Shown here: positions 25,372 to 33,577 of the stretch, one piece after another | How the letters are laid out: the number at the start of each line of letters is the position of its first letter | Numbering within the stretch: position 1 is the stretch's first letter | Source of the DNA: Tropicimonas sediminicola | Lineage (GTDB): Bacteria > Pseudomonadota > Alphaproteobacteria > Rhodobacterales > Rhodobacteraceae | DNA: 64,000 bases | Direction of reading: 5' to 3' | NCBI RefSeq assembly: GCF_900188335.1 | Contig: NZ_FZOY01000006.1 | Location: 186,001-250,000, forward strand | Translations under genes and position numbers: made by a program | Notes under the pieces: model-generated | What the model was told of the DNA's origin: nothing | Database searches by the model: none | Seen by the model: the letters and a program-made list of their open reading frames with translations, nothing else

Positions 25372-26227
25372 GGTGACGCTCGCGGTCACCCAGTTCGCCT
25401 GCGGGCCGGACCATGGCGCCAACGCCGACCGCGCCGAGGCGCTGGTCCGGCGCGCCGCCGCCGAGGGCGCGCAGGTGATCCTGCTGCAGGAGCTGTTCGA
25501 GGGCCCCTATTTCTGCAAGACCGAGGATCCGCGCTACTTCGACTGGGCGCGGCCGCTGGAGGGCAACCCGCTGGTGGCGCGCTTCGAGGCCCTGGCGCGG
25601 GAGTTGGGCGTGGTGCTGCCGGTGTCGTTCTTCGAACGCGCGGGACCGGCGCATTTCAACTCGATGGCCATGGTGGATGCCGATGGAGCGGTGCTCGGCT
25701 GCTATCGCAAGAGCCATATCCCGCAGGGGCCGGGCTACGAGGAGAAATACTACTTCTCCCCCGGAGACACCGGCTTCCGGGTCTGGGACACCGCCTTCGG
25801 CCGGATCGGGGTCGGGATCTGCTGGGACCAGTGGTTCCCGGAGGCCGCGCGGGCGATGGCGCTGATGGGCGCCGAAGTGCTGCTCTACCCGACCGCGATC
25901 GGCTCCGAGCCGCCGGCGCCCGGCTACGACAGCCAACCGCACTGGGAGATGGTCATGCGCGGCCATGCGGCGGCCAATATCCTGCCCGTCGCGGCCTCCA
26001 ACCGGATCGGGCGCGAGGTGCAGGACGGACAGGAGGTAACCTTCTACGGAACTTCCTTCATCTCCGACCAGACCGGGCAGATCCTGACCCAGGCCGGGCG
26101 CGAGGGCGAGGCGGTGCGGCTCGCCAGGGTCGACCTCGATGCGATTGCCGAACTGCGCCGCAGCTGGGGCCTGTTCCGGGACCGCCGCCCAGAGCTTTAC
26201 GGCGCGCTGAAAGCGTTCGGCGGCTGA
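25364..26227 (+). CDS. aguB: N-carbamoylputrescine amidase-like nitrilase
   Basis: A 287-residue nitrilase-superfamily enzyme with catalytic triad Glu43 (LLQELFEG), Lys116 (YRKSHIP) and Cys153 (GICWDQWFPE). The segments PYFCKTEDPRYFD, GPGYEEKYYFSPGD and EMVMRGHAAANILPV are characteristic of AguB, which cleaves N-carbamoylputrescine to putrescine, CO2 and ammonia. No agmatine deiminase gene is in the window, so the substrate may come from elsewhere or be another carbamoyl amine. It overlaps the deacetylase gene by eight bases. Its stop abuts the stop of the convergent amidase gene with no gap. Confidence 0.9.
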   Translation: MREVTLAVTQFACGPDHGANADRAEALVRRAAAEGAQVILLQELFEGPYFCKTEDPRYFDWARPLEGNPLVARFEALARELGVVLPVSFFERAGPAHFNSMAMVDADGAVLGCYRKSHIPQGPGYEEKYYFSPGDTGFRVWDTAFGRIGVGICWDQWFPEAARAMALMGAEVLLYPTAIGSEPPAPGYDSQPHWEMVMRGHAAANILPVAASNRIGREVQDGQEVTFYGTSFISDQTGQILTQAGREGEAVRLARVDLDAIAELRRSWGLFRDRRPELYGALKAFGG

Positions 26228-27646
26228 TCAGGCCGGAGGGCGGCGGTTCGGCCAATCGGTCGCCCGGTGATAGGCGTCGCCTGTCGCCAGGATCGCCGCA
26301 TCCGCCCCGGCGGGTCCGAATATCTGCACGCCTGTCGGCAGCCCGGCCCCGCCGAACCCGGCCGGCAGCGAGAGGCTCGGCAGGCCGGCGAGGCTGACCG
26401 GGACCACGACCTCCATCCAGCGGTGATAGGTGTCCATCTGCCGGCCGGCGATTTCTTGGGGCCAGCGCCAGTCCACCGGGAACGGCCAGACCTGCGCCGA
26501 AGGCAGCGCAAGCGCGTCGTAGCGCCGGAAGAGCCGGGCCGCCGCCTGGTACCAGCGCGAGCGGATCGCGCTGGCCTCGAAGAGCGCCGCGGCGCTCAGG
26601 CCCGCTCCCTGTTCTATCTCCCAGAGGGTCTCCGGCTTGGTCGCCGCCCGTTTCTCCGGGTCAGCCGCCAGATCGCCCCGCGCCCCCGCGTTGAGCGCCG
26701 CGCGCAGCGTGGTCCAGGCGTGCCAGAGATCGGCGGCCGGAAACGGCGATGCGAGCGGCTCGACCACGGCGCCCTGCCCTTCGAAGACCGCCAGCGCCGC
26801 CTCGCAGGCGTCGAGGATGCCCGGCTCCATCGGATAGGCGCCGCCCCAGTCGCCGAGCCAGCCGATGCGCTTGCCGGCGATGCCGGCTCCGAACCCGGCC
26901 GTGAAATCCCCTGTCGCGCGGCCGAAAGGCACCTCCGGGTTTGGCCCTGCAAGAACCGACAGCAACAAGGCGAGGTCACGCGGGCTCCGTGCCATCGGGC
27001 CGTCGGTGGCGAGCGTGGAGAGGAAGGCCTCGCCGCCCGCATCCTGCGGCACCAGTCCCCAGGTCGGGCGGAACCCGTAAACGTTGCAGAACGCCGCCGG
27101 GTTGCGGAGCGAGCCCATCATGTCCGACCCGTCGGCCAGCGGCAGCATGCGGGCGGCCAGCGCCGCCGCCGCGCCCCCGGACGATCCACCGGCGCTGCGG
27201 GCCGGATCGTAGGGGTTGCGCGTCGCCCCGAAGACCGGGTTGAAACTGTGCGAGCCGTGGCCCCATTCGGGCGTGTTGGTCTTGCCGATGACGATGGCCC
27301 CGGCAGCCTTGAGCCTGGCGGCGACGAGATCGTCCTCGTCGGGCATGTGATCGGCAAAGAGCGGCGAGCCATAGGTCGTTCGCAGCCCCTGCGTCGCCAC
27401 GAGATCCTTGATCGCGACCGGCATCCCCCAGAGCGGCCCGCACGGCGACTGGCGGTCAAGCGCCTCCGCCTCGGCCATCAGATCGGTCCGCGGCCTGAGC
27501 GAGACGATGGCGTTGAGGCCCGGGTTGAGCGCCTCTATCCGGTCGAGGAAGCTCGCCATGACCGCCGTGACGGTGACGTCGCGCTGCCTCAGCGCCCGCG
27601 CCAGGCTGGTCGCGTCGCAGGCGGTCGGATCTGGAAGCTCTGTCAT
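26228..27646 (-). CDS. Amidase signature family protein (first of three in the window)
   Basis: A 472-residue serine amidase with the Ser-cisSer-Lys triad Lys80 (AIKDL), Ser155 (GGSSGG) and Ser179. The nucleophile motif reads GSDMMGSLRNPA rather than the common GSDTGGS, so one oxyanion-hole glycine is methionine. This variant is known in a subset of amidases. No signal peptide, so cytoplasmic. It is the last gene of the minus-strand polyamine-transporter operon, separated from the binding-protein gene by a strong hairpin. Likely hydrolyses an imported amide or acylated amine; true substrate unknown. Confidence 0.88.
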   Translation of the reverse strand: MTELPDPTACDATSLARALRQRDVTVTAVMASFLDRIEALNPGLNAIVSLRPRTDLMAEAEALDRQSPCGPLWGMPVAIKDLVATQGLRTTYGSPLFADHMPDEDDLVAARLKAAGAIVIGKTNTPEWGHGSHSFNPVFGATRNPYDPARSAGGSSGGAAAALAARMLPLADGSDMMGSLRNPAAFCNVYGFRPTWGLVPQDAGGEAFLSTLATDGPMARSPRDLALLLSVLAGPNPEVPFGRATGDFTAGFGAGIAGKRIGWLGDWGGAYPMEPGILDACEAALAVFEGQGAVVEPLASPFPAADLWHAWTTLRAALNAGARGDLAADPEKRAATKPETLWEIEQGAGLSAAALFEASAIRSRWYQAAARLFRRYDALALPSAQVWPFPVDWRWPQEIAGRQMDTYHRWMEVVVPVSLAGLPSLSLPAGFGGAGLPTGVQIFGPAGADAAILATGDAYHRATDWPNRRPPA

Positions 27647-27664
27647 TGAGGAATGTCCGGAAAT

Positions 27665-27692
27665 GGGCCGGAGGGGGCTGCCCCCCCGGCCC
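27665..27692. terminator. Strong GC hairpin between binding-protein and amidase genes
   Basis: Stem GGGCCGG / CCGGCCC continuing, past one bulged A, into GGGGG / CCCCC with a CTG loop, about 12 bp in all. It sits 25 bases beyond the binding-protein stop on the minus strand. No clear T run follows, so partial termination or mRNA stabilisation is as likely as full termination. The GGGGGCTGCCCCC core also occurs at 24117-24131. Confidence 0.6.
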
Positions 27693-27717
27693 GATAGGCA
27701 CCGAAGCACCCGTTTCC

Positions 27718-28743
27718 TTACTTCTGGAGCTCGGTCCAGATCGCCGTGTAGTATTCCTGCGCCTTGGGCGAGCAGGTCGGCAGGAAGCTTCCCGAGCCTT
27801 TCAGCTCTTCGGCCACCACGATCTCCGGCGCGGTCATCATGTCCTCGGGCATGAACGGGTCGGACCCGGCGATGCCGTTGGCATAGCGCGCGAAGGACGA
27901 GATCATCGCGGCGTTCTCCGGCTCCATGATGAAGTTCAGGAACTGGTGCGCCTCGTCGACGTTCTGGGCGTCCGACAGCAGCATCACCTGGTCCATCCAG
28001 AGCGGGTAGCCTTCCTTGGGATAGCCATAGACGATGTCTTCGTTCTTCAGCCGCGCCCGGAAGATCGCGCCGTTCCAGTAGACCGAGGCCATCACGTCGT
28101 TGGCGGCCATCTTCTCGGTCATGCCGTAATCCATCGACAGCCACTTCGGCTTGGCCGCCATCAGCGCATCCCGCGCCTTCTTCAGCACCTCGGTGTCCTC
28201 GGTGCAGGGCTCCCCGCCGACATACCAGAGCGCCAGCGACATCACGTCGTTCATCTCCGGCGTCACGTTGACCTTGCCGACCAGTTCCTCCGGCGGATCC
28301 ATGAAGATCGAGGAGGTGTTGATGTCGCCGTCATAGGCGGTCTTGTTCACCGCGATGCCGGTGGAGCCCCACTGCCACGGCACCGAGTATTTCCGGCCGG
28401 GATCGTAGGGCGACTCGAGCCATTCCGGCGCGATATTCGCGTGGTTGGGCAGCTTGGAGAGGTCGAATTCCTGCACCAGCCCCTTCTCGATGTAGATCGG
28501 CACCCAGGAGTTGGAGGGAACCACGAGATCGAAGCCATGCCCGCCGGCCTCGATCTTTGCCATCGCGGTGTCGTTGCTGTCGTAATCGGTGATCGTCACC
28601 TTGATGCCGGTCTCGGCCTCGAATTTCTCGATCATTTCGGGGCTGGTGTAATCGCCCCAGTTGAACAGTTGCAGTTCGCCCTCGGCGGAGGCGATCGCCG
28701 TTCCCCCGAGCAGCAGCGCCATCGCGGCAAGTGTCGTCTTCAT
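27718..28743 (-). CDS. Polyamine ABC transporter periplasmic binding protein (PotD/PotF-like)
   Basis: A 341-residue secreted receptor with a Sec signal peptide (MKTTLAAMALLLGGTAIASA, cleavage near residue 20). The mature chain starts ELQLFNWGDYTSPEMIEKFE, the classic PotD/PotF opening; the acidic and aromatic ligand residues of the family are expected near the WGD and in PSNSWVPIYIEKGLV. The start at 28743 has GGAG six bases upstream; an ATG at 28755 overlaps that ribosome site and is less likely. It comes last in potABC order. Ligand is likely putrescine, spermidine or a derivative. Confidence 0.93.
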   Translation of the reverse strand: MKTTLAAMALLLGGTAIASAEGELQLFNWGDYTSPEMIEKFEAETGIKVTITDYDSNDTAMAKIEAGGHGFDLVVPSNSWVPIYIEKGLVQEFDLSKLPNHANIAPEWLESPYDPGRKYSVPWQWGSTGIAVNKTAYDGDINTSSIFMDPPEELVGKVNVTPEMNDVMSLALWYVGGEPCTEDTEVLKKARDALMAAKPKWLSMDYGMTEKMAANDVMASVYWNGAIFRARLKNEDIVYGYPKEGYPLWMDQVMLLSDAQNVDEAHQFLNFIMEPENAAMISSFARYANGIAGSDPFMPEDMMTAPEIVVAEELKGSGSFLPTCSPKAQEYYTAIWTELQK

Positions 28744-28778
28744 CGGTTTCTCCATGTTGGGTCTGGTTTGTTGTTGTG

Positions 28779-29582
28779 TCAGTCGCGCTTCCTGGTCAGC
28801 AGGAAGAAGGCTGTCAGCAGAATCACCGTCAGCAGCAGCAGAAGGGTCGAGATCGCGTTGACCTCGGCCGAGACGGACCGGCGAATCTGGGCCAGCATGT
28901 AGGTAGGCAGCGTATCCTGCCCGGCCGATTTCACGAACAGCGTAATCACCACGTCGTCGAGCGAGGTCACGAAGGCCAGCATCAGCCCGGCCGCGATGCC
29001 GGGCATCAGCAACGGCAGCGTGACATGGCGAAACGCCTGCCAGGGCGTGGCGTAGAGATCGGCCGCGGCGATCTCGAGCGTGCGGTCCATCCCTTCCAGC
29101 CGCGCCCGGATCGGCAGGTAGGCGAAGGGAATGCAGAAGGCCGCATGCGCGGTGATCAGGTAGCCGAGCCCCTGGTAGCCGGTGGCGACCTTGATCGAGG
29201 CGAAGAAGATCAGCAGCGCCACGGCGGTCACGATCTCGGGCACCATCAGCGGCTGGTTGATCATCACGTAGATGAAGGTCTGCCCCTTGGTCCCGCGCCG
29301 CCGCGTGGTTCCGAGCGCGGCCATGGTGGCGACGGTCGTGGCGATGACCGAGGCCACGGTCGCGATGGTCAGCGAGCGGAAGGTCACCTCGCGGACCTGT
29401 TCGTTGTTCCAGGCCACCGGGTACCACTTGAAGGAGAAGCCCTCCCAGATCGCGATGCTGTCGCCGGAGTTGAAGGAGTAGATCACCAGCATCATGATCG
29501 GCAGGTAGAGCGCGGCAAAGACCAGCACGGCCACCGTGGCGAAGCCCGGGATGCGAGAAGCGGAAAAGTCGCGCCTAGCCAT
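28779..29582 (-). CDS. potC: Polyamine ABC transporter permease (PotC-like)
   Basis: A 267-residue inner-membrane permease with six hydrophobic segments. It starts AVLVFAALYLPIMMLVIYSFN, and the ABC coupling loop EIAAADLYATPWQAFRHVTLPLLMPG lies around residues 165-190. FVTSLDDVVITLFVKSAG is a hallmark of PotC/PotI. It overlaps potB by eight bases and precedes the binding-protein gene by 35. Length and motifs fit the spermidine/putrescine family. Confidence 0.94.
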   Translation of the reverse strand: MARRDFSASRIPGFATVAVLVFAALYLPIMMLVIYSFNSGDSIAIWEGFSFKWYPVAWNNEQVREVTFRSLTIATVASVIATTVATMAALGTTRRRGTKGQTFIYVMINQPLMVPEIVTAVALLIFFASIKVATGYQGLGYLITAHAAFCIPFAYLPIRARLEGMDRTLEIAAADLYATPWQAFRHVTLPLLMPGIAAGLMLAFVTSLDDVVITLFVKSAGQDTLPTYMLAQIRRSVSAEVNAISTLLLLLTVILLTAFFLLTRKRD

Positions 29583-30483
29583 TGGAACTCTCCCGCGAGG
29601 TGATCCGGACGTAGAAGACGAGCGCCACCGCGACGATCACCAGCAGCAGCACCGAGAGCGCCGCGCCGAGCGGCCAGTTGCGCCCCTGCCCGAACTGCAG
29701 CTCGATGAAGTTGCCGATCATCATGTTGCGCCCCCCGCCGAGGATGCGCGGCGTCACGTAGGCGCCGAGCGCGGGGATGAAGACGAGGATCGAACCCGCG
29801 ACGATCCCGGGCCGCACGATCGGCAGGATTACCCGCCGCAGCACCTGCCAGCGCGAGGCATAGAGATCGTAGGCGGCCTCGATCAGCCGCATGTCGAACC
29901 GGTCGATGGCGGCGAAGAGCGGCAGCACCATCAGCGGCAGGTAGACATAGGTCATGCCGAGGAAGACCGCGAAGTCGGAGTAGATGATCAGCAGCGGCTC
30001 GTCGATCACGCCCAGGTAGAGCAGAAACGTGTTGAGCAGGCCCTCGTTACGGATGATCTGGTTGATCGCGAAGGTGCGGATCAGGAGGTTGGTCCAGAAT
30101 GGGATGGTGATCAGGAACAGCAGTGCCGTGCGCATCCGCGGGCTGCGGGTGGCGATGATCCAGGCGGTGGGAAAGCCCACGATGAAGGTGAAGAAGGTGG
30201 TGATCAGCGAGAGCTTCACCGACCGCCAGAAGATCGTCAGGTGGGCGTCGGCAAGGCTGTAGGTGCCGTCGAAGATGTCCTTGCTCAGCACCGTGCCGAC
30301 CCAGGCGTCGGTCGAGAACTTCCAGACGACGTTGCCGTAATCCCCCGGCGTCAGGAAGGAATAGACCAGCATGATCAGCAGCGGGCCGGCCGCGGCGAAG
30401 GTCAGGATGAACAGGGCCGGAGCCGACAGGAGCCAGGTGTTTCGCGCATCGCGTCGTGCCTGGCCGTCTTCGCGCGCACTCAT
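29575..30483 (-). CDS. potB: Polyamine ABC transporter permease (PotB-like)
   Basis: A 302-residue inner-membrane permease with six hydrophobic segments, the first near residues 18-40 (PALFILTFAAAGPLLIMLVYSF). The coupling loop IEAAYDLYASRWQVLRRVILPIVRPG lies around residues 205-230, followed by FIPALGAYVTPRILGGG, typical of PotB/PotH. Its ATG lies four bases after the potA stop. It pairs with PotC to form the channel. Confidence 0.94.
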   Translation of the reverse strand: MSAREDGQARRDARNTWLLSAPALFILTFAAAGPLLIMLVYSFLTPGDYGNVVWKFSTDAWVGTVLSKDIFDGTYSLADAHLTIFWRSVKLSLITTFFTFIVGFPTAWIIATRSPRMRTALLFLITIPFWTNLLIRTFAINQIIRNEGLLNTFLLYLGVIDEPLLIIYSDFAVFLGMTYVYLPLMVLPLFAAIDRFDMRLIEAAYDLYASRWQVLRRVILPIVRPGIVAGSILVFIPALGAYVTPRILGGGRNMMIGNFIELQFGQGRNWPLGAALSVLLLVIVAVALVFYVRITSRESSNG

Positions 30484-30487
30484 CGGC

Positions 30488-31555
30488 TCAATCCTCCAGC
30501 ACCTGGACCGCGCCGGGCGTGAAACTCACGCCGACCTCGGCCCCGGTCGGGGGCGCCTCGCCGCCCGCGGTATCGCTCTGGTACCGCGCCACCAGGTCTG
30601 CGCCGCCGTCGAGGCGCAGGCGCACATGGCTGTCGGTGCCGAAATAGGTGGTCTCGGCGATCGTGCCCCGCATCGCCGCCCCGGCATCCTGCGGCAGGAT
30701 CCGGACATGTTCGGGCCGGATCGCGATGGTATGCGCCCCTTCCGGCGAGCCGGCGTCGACCGGGATGGCGATGCCCCCCGCGATGGTCGCCACGCCGCCG
30801 GAGACCTCGGCCGGGAGGAAGTTTGTCTCGCCGATGAAATCGGCCACGAAACGGTTGACCGGATGGTTGTAGATCTCGCGCGGGCTGCCGACCTGCAGGA
30901 GCCGGCCGGCGCTCATCACGCCGATCCGGTCGGACATCGTCAGCGCCTCTTCCTGGTCGTGGGTGACGAAGATGAAGGTGATGCCAAGTTCGTGCTGCAA
31001 ACGCTTGAGTTCGCTCTGCATTTCCTTGCGCAGCTTGAGGTCGAGCGCCGATAGCGGCTCGTCGAGCAGCAGCACCTCCGGCGACGGCGCCAGCGCCCGG
31101 GCCAACGCCACGCGCTGTTGCTGACCGCCGGACAGCTGGGTCGGCTTGCGATCGGCCATCTCTCCCAGCCGCACCATCGCCAGCGCCCGTTCGACCTTCT
31201 GGTCGATCTCCGAGGCCGGGCGGCCGAGCATCTGCAACCCGAACCCCACGTTGCGCCGCACGCTCAGGTGCGGAAACAGCGCGTAGCTCTGGAACACGGT
31301 GTTCACCGGCCGCAGGTTCGGCGGCGCATCGGTGATGTCACGGCCGTTGAGCAGGATCTGCCCGGCGGTCGGGGTTTCGAATCCGGCGATCATCCGCAGG
31401 AGCGTGGTCTTGCCGCAACCCGACGGCCCCAGCAGCGTGAAGAACTCGCCCTTTCGAATCGCGATCGACACGTCGTCGAGCGCGACGACCGCCTCCGGAC
31501 CCGTGCCATAAACCTTGCGGGACGATCGTGCCTCGATCGCGTCGTCTTGTGCCAC
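30488..31555 (-). CDS. potA: Polyamine ABC transporter ATP-binding protein (PotA-like)
   Basis: A 355-residue ATPase. Walker A GPSGCGKT is at residues 43-50, the Q-loop at [16 protein letters not shown], the signature LSGGQQQR at 141-148, Walker B VLLLDEP at 161-167, and the switch His in VTHDQEEAL. The C-terminal TOBE domain starts near residue 275 (IRPEHVRIL). The start is the GTG at 31555 with GGAGG five bases upstream. It opens the transporter operon, 62 bases after an amidase gene on the same strand, so that amidase may be cotranscribed. Confidence 0.95.
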   Translation of the reverse strand: MAQDDAIEARSSRKVYGTGPEAVVALDDVSIAIRKGEFFTLLGPSGCGKTTLLRMIAGFETPTAGQILLNGRDITDAPPNLRPVNTVFQSYALFPHLSVRRNVGFGLQMLGRPASEIDQKVERALAMVRLGEMADRKPTQLSGGQQQRVALARALAPSPEVLLLDEPLSALDLKLRKEMQSELKRLQHELGITFIFVTHDQEEALTMSDRIGVMSAGRLLQVGSPREIYNHPVNRFVADFIGETNFLPAEVSGGVATIAGGIAIPVDAGSPEGAHTIAIRPEHVRILPQDAGAAMRGTIAETTYFGTDSHVRLRLDGGADLVARYQSDTAGGEAPPTGAEVGVSFTPGAVQVLED

Positions 31556-31617
31556 TCGTGCCTCCGGAGCTTTTGATACGACGATGACCGAAGCGACGGG
31601 CGGCTGGCAAGTCTCGT

Positions 31618-33075
31618 TTAACTTCCGGCCTCTACCGGGCGCATTAAAGGTGGACGCCGGCCGAACCAGGGCCGGGCCCGCTCAAGTTCTGCACAGAGCG
31701 ACATCAGCCGCTCATCCTCCCCGAAACGCGCCGCAAGATGCACGCCCACGGGCAGTCCCGCCTCGGTCCAGTGCAGCGGCACGGTGGCCGCGGGCTGGCC
31801 GCTGGCGTTGAAGGCGGCGGTGAAAGGCGAATAGGCAAAGACCCCCTCGGGACCGGTCCGGTAGCCCACGTAATCCTCGGTCCCATGGCCGAATCGGCCG
31901 ATCGGCGCGGGCGGCTCGGCCATCGTCGGCGAGAGCAGGATGTCGTGATCCAGCATGAACGCCTCCATCGACCGCCCGTAGGCATGCACAATGTTTACGC
32001 ATTCGAGATACCGGTCGCCGGTGACCTGCGCCGCGTGAGCGATTGCGCCCCGGGTCACCCCCTCCACCTCGCCCTCGGCCAGCGGCCTTCCGCGCGCCGC
32101 GACCGCCTTGCGGACAGAGAGTGCGGCGCCACAGGCGACGATATCGGTCCAGGCCCGCATCATCCCGGCGGTGTCGGCCGCCACCGGGCGCGCCGGGACA
32201 ACATGATGGCCCATCTCCTCGAGCAGCGCTGCGGCGTCCAGCACGGCGCGCCGACACTCGGGATGCACCGGTGCGCCGGTGAAGGTCGTATCGCAGAGCG
32301 CAATGCGCAGCGGCCCCGGCGCCTGTTCGATGGCCGCGCGGAACGTCCCCCGCAGCGGCGGCGCGCGGTAGGGTGCGCCGAGGTCGGCGCCGTGGGTGCC
32401 GTCCAGCAGGACCGCGCTGTCGCGCACGCTGCGGGTCAGGAAGCCATCGATCGCCATGCCGGCCCAGCCTTCGCCCACGTAGGGACCGTCCGGAAGCCGC
32501 GCCCGCGTCGCCTTGAGCCCGAAGAGCCCGCAGTTCGACGCGGGGATGCGCACCGAGCCGCCACCGTCCGAGCCATGCGCCGCGGGCACGATCCCCGCCG
32601 CCACCGCGGCCCCCGCCCCGCCCGAGGAGCCGCCCGGCGTCCGCGACAGGTCCCAGGGGTTGCGGGTCGGCCCGCCATAGACCGCGGCCTCGGTCGCCGG
32701 CCCGATCCCGCCCTCGGGCGCCGTGGTCCGCCCGAAGACGACCAGCCCCATCGCCGCGAGCCGCGCGTAGATCGCCGAATCCTGGCCGTACCGGGTGCCC
32801 GCAAAGAGCCGCGAGCCGTTGTTGCAGGGATAATCGACGGCCTCCGCGCCCAGGTCCTTGAGAAGGAACGGAACCCCGCGTAACGGCCCCTCCGGCAGCC
32901 CTTCGGCGATCTTGCGACGCGCGACCTCCTCGGCCAGCATCACCACCGCGTTGATCTCGCCGTTGAGCGCCTGCACCCGCTCCAGCGCGATATCGAGCAG
33001 TTCCCCGGCGCTCACCTCGCCGCGTTCAACAAGCGCGGCGAGCGCTGTTGCGTCCTGTGCGTCGTAGTCCAGCAT
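31618..33075 (-). CDS. Amidase signature family protein (second of three)
   Basis: A 485-residue cytoplasmic amidase with the complete triad Lys73 (LLKDLG), Ser150 (GGSSGG) and Ser174 ([13 protein letters not shown]). The middle resembles 6-aminohexanoate-cyclic-dimer hydrolases and related amidases ([21 protein letters not shown], then [19 protein letters not shown]). The ATG at 33075 has GGGAG nine bases upstream. It lies directly upstream of potA on the same strand, mirroring the amidase at the other end of the transporter operon. A cyclic or acylated amide related to polyamines is a plausible substrate, inferred only. Confidence 0.88.
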   Translation of the reverse strand: MLDYDAQDATALAALVERGEVSAGELLDIALERVQALNGEINAVVMLAEEVARRKIAEGLPEGPLRGVPFLLKDLGAEAVDYPCNNGSRLFAGTRYGQDSAIYARLAAMGLVVFGRTTAPEGGIGPATEAAVYGGPTRNPWDLSRTPGGSSGGAGAAVAAGIVPAAHGSDGGGSVRIPASNCGLFGLKATRARLPDGPYVGEGWAGMAIDGFLTRSVRDSAVLLDGTHGADLGAPYRAPPLRGTFRAAIEQAPGPLRIALCDTTFTGAPVHPECRRAVLDAAALLEEMGHHVVPARPVAADTAGMMRAWTDIVACGAALSVRKAVAARGRPLAEGEVEGVTRGAIAHAAQVTGDRYLECVNIVHAYGRSMEAFMLDHDILLSPTMAEPPAPIGRFGHGTEDYVGYRTGPEGVFAYSPFTAAFNASGQPAATVPLHWTEAGLPVGVHLAARFGEDERLMSLCAELERARPWFGRRPPLMRPVEAGS

Positions 33076-33145
33076 GATGGAGCGCTCCCGAGCCGTTGCC
33101 TGCTCCGACAGAGCAAGTCCCGCGCGCCGCCGCAAGGGGCAATGG

Positions 33146-33577
33146 CTAGCCGAGCAACCCGATCTCCTCGCCGTCGATGATGATCGCGAGGTCCCAGAAC
33201 TTGCGCAGCTCCTCTTCGGCGGCCCCGGCCGCCTCCGGGTCTTCGGGCAGCCGCTCGATCCGCAACCCGAAACGCTCCAGCCCGCAGAAATCGACCCGGC
33301 TCAGGATCACCGGCACCACGGACCGCTCGATCGCCATGCCGGCGAGCCGCGCAGCGGCCCGGTCCGGCGCATCCAGGGCGCGCGTCACCCGGATCCCGAT
33401 GTGGGACGGGCCGTCGAGCGCCCGGTGCCACAACTCCGCAGACGGCGCGGCCCCGGAAACCGGGGCGAGCAGCATGCCGCGCGGCACCGGCCCCGCCCCG
33501 CCGTCGATCAGGTCATCGAGGTTGCTCACCTGTGTCGGCAGAATGCGGCTCAGAACGAGGGTCCAGTCGTCCGACAT
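33146..33577 (-). CDS. Hypothetical protein
   Basis: A 143-residue protein I do not recognise. It has no signal peptide or membrane span and is moderately acidic, with a WDLAIIIDGEEIGLLG C terminus and a helical ERLPEDPEAAGAAEEELRKF region near residues 107-126. Its ATG shares one base with the stop of the glycosyltransferase gene upstream (TGATG), so it is translationally coupled to it and probably works with it. It could be a small partner or regulator of that enzyme; no function is assigned. Confidence 0.65.
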   Translation of the reverse strand: MSDDWTLVLSRILPTQVSNLDDLIDGGAGPVPRGMLLAPVSGAAPSAELWHRALDGPSHIGIRVTRALDAPDRAAARLAGMAIERSVVPVILSRVDFCGLERFGLRIERLPEDPEAAGAAEEELRKFWDLAIIIDGEEIGLLG

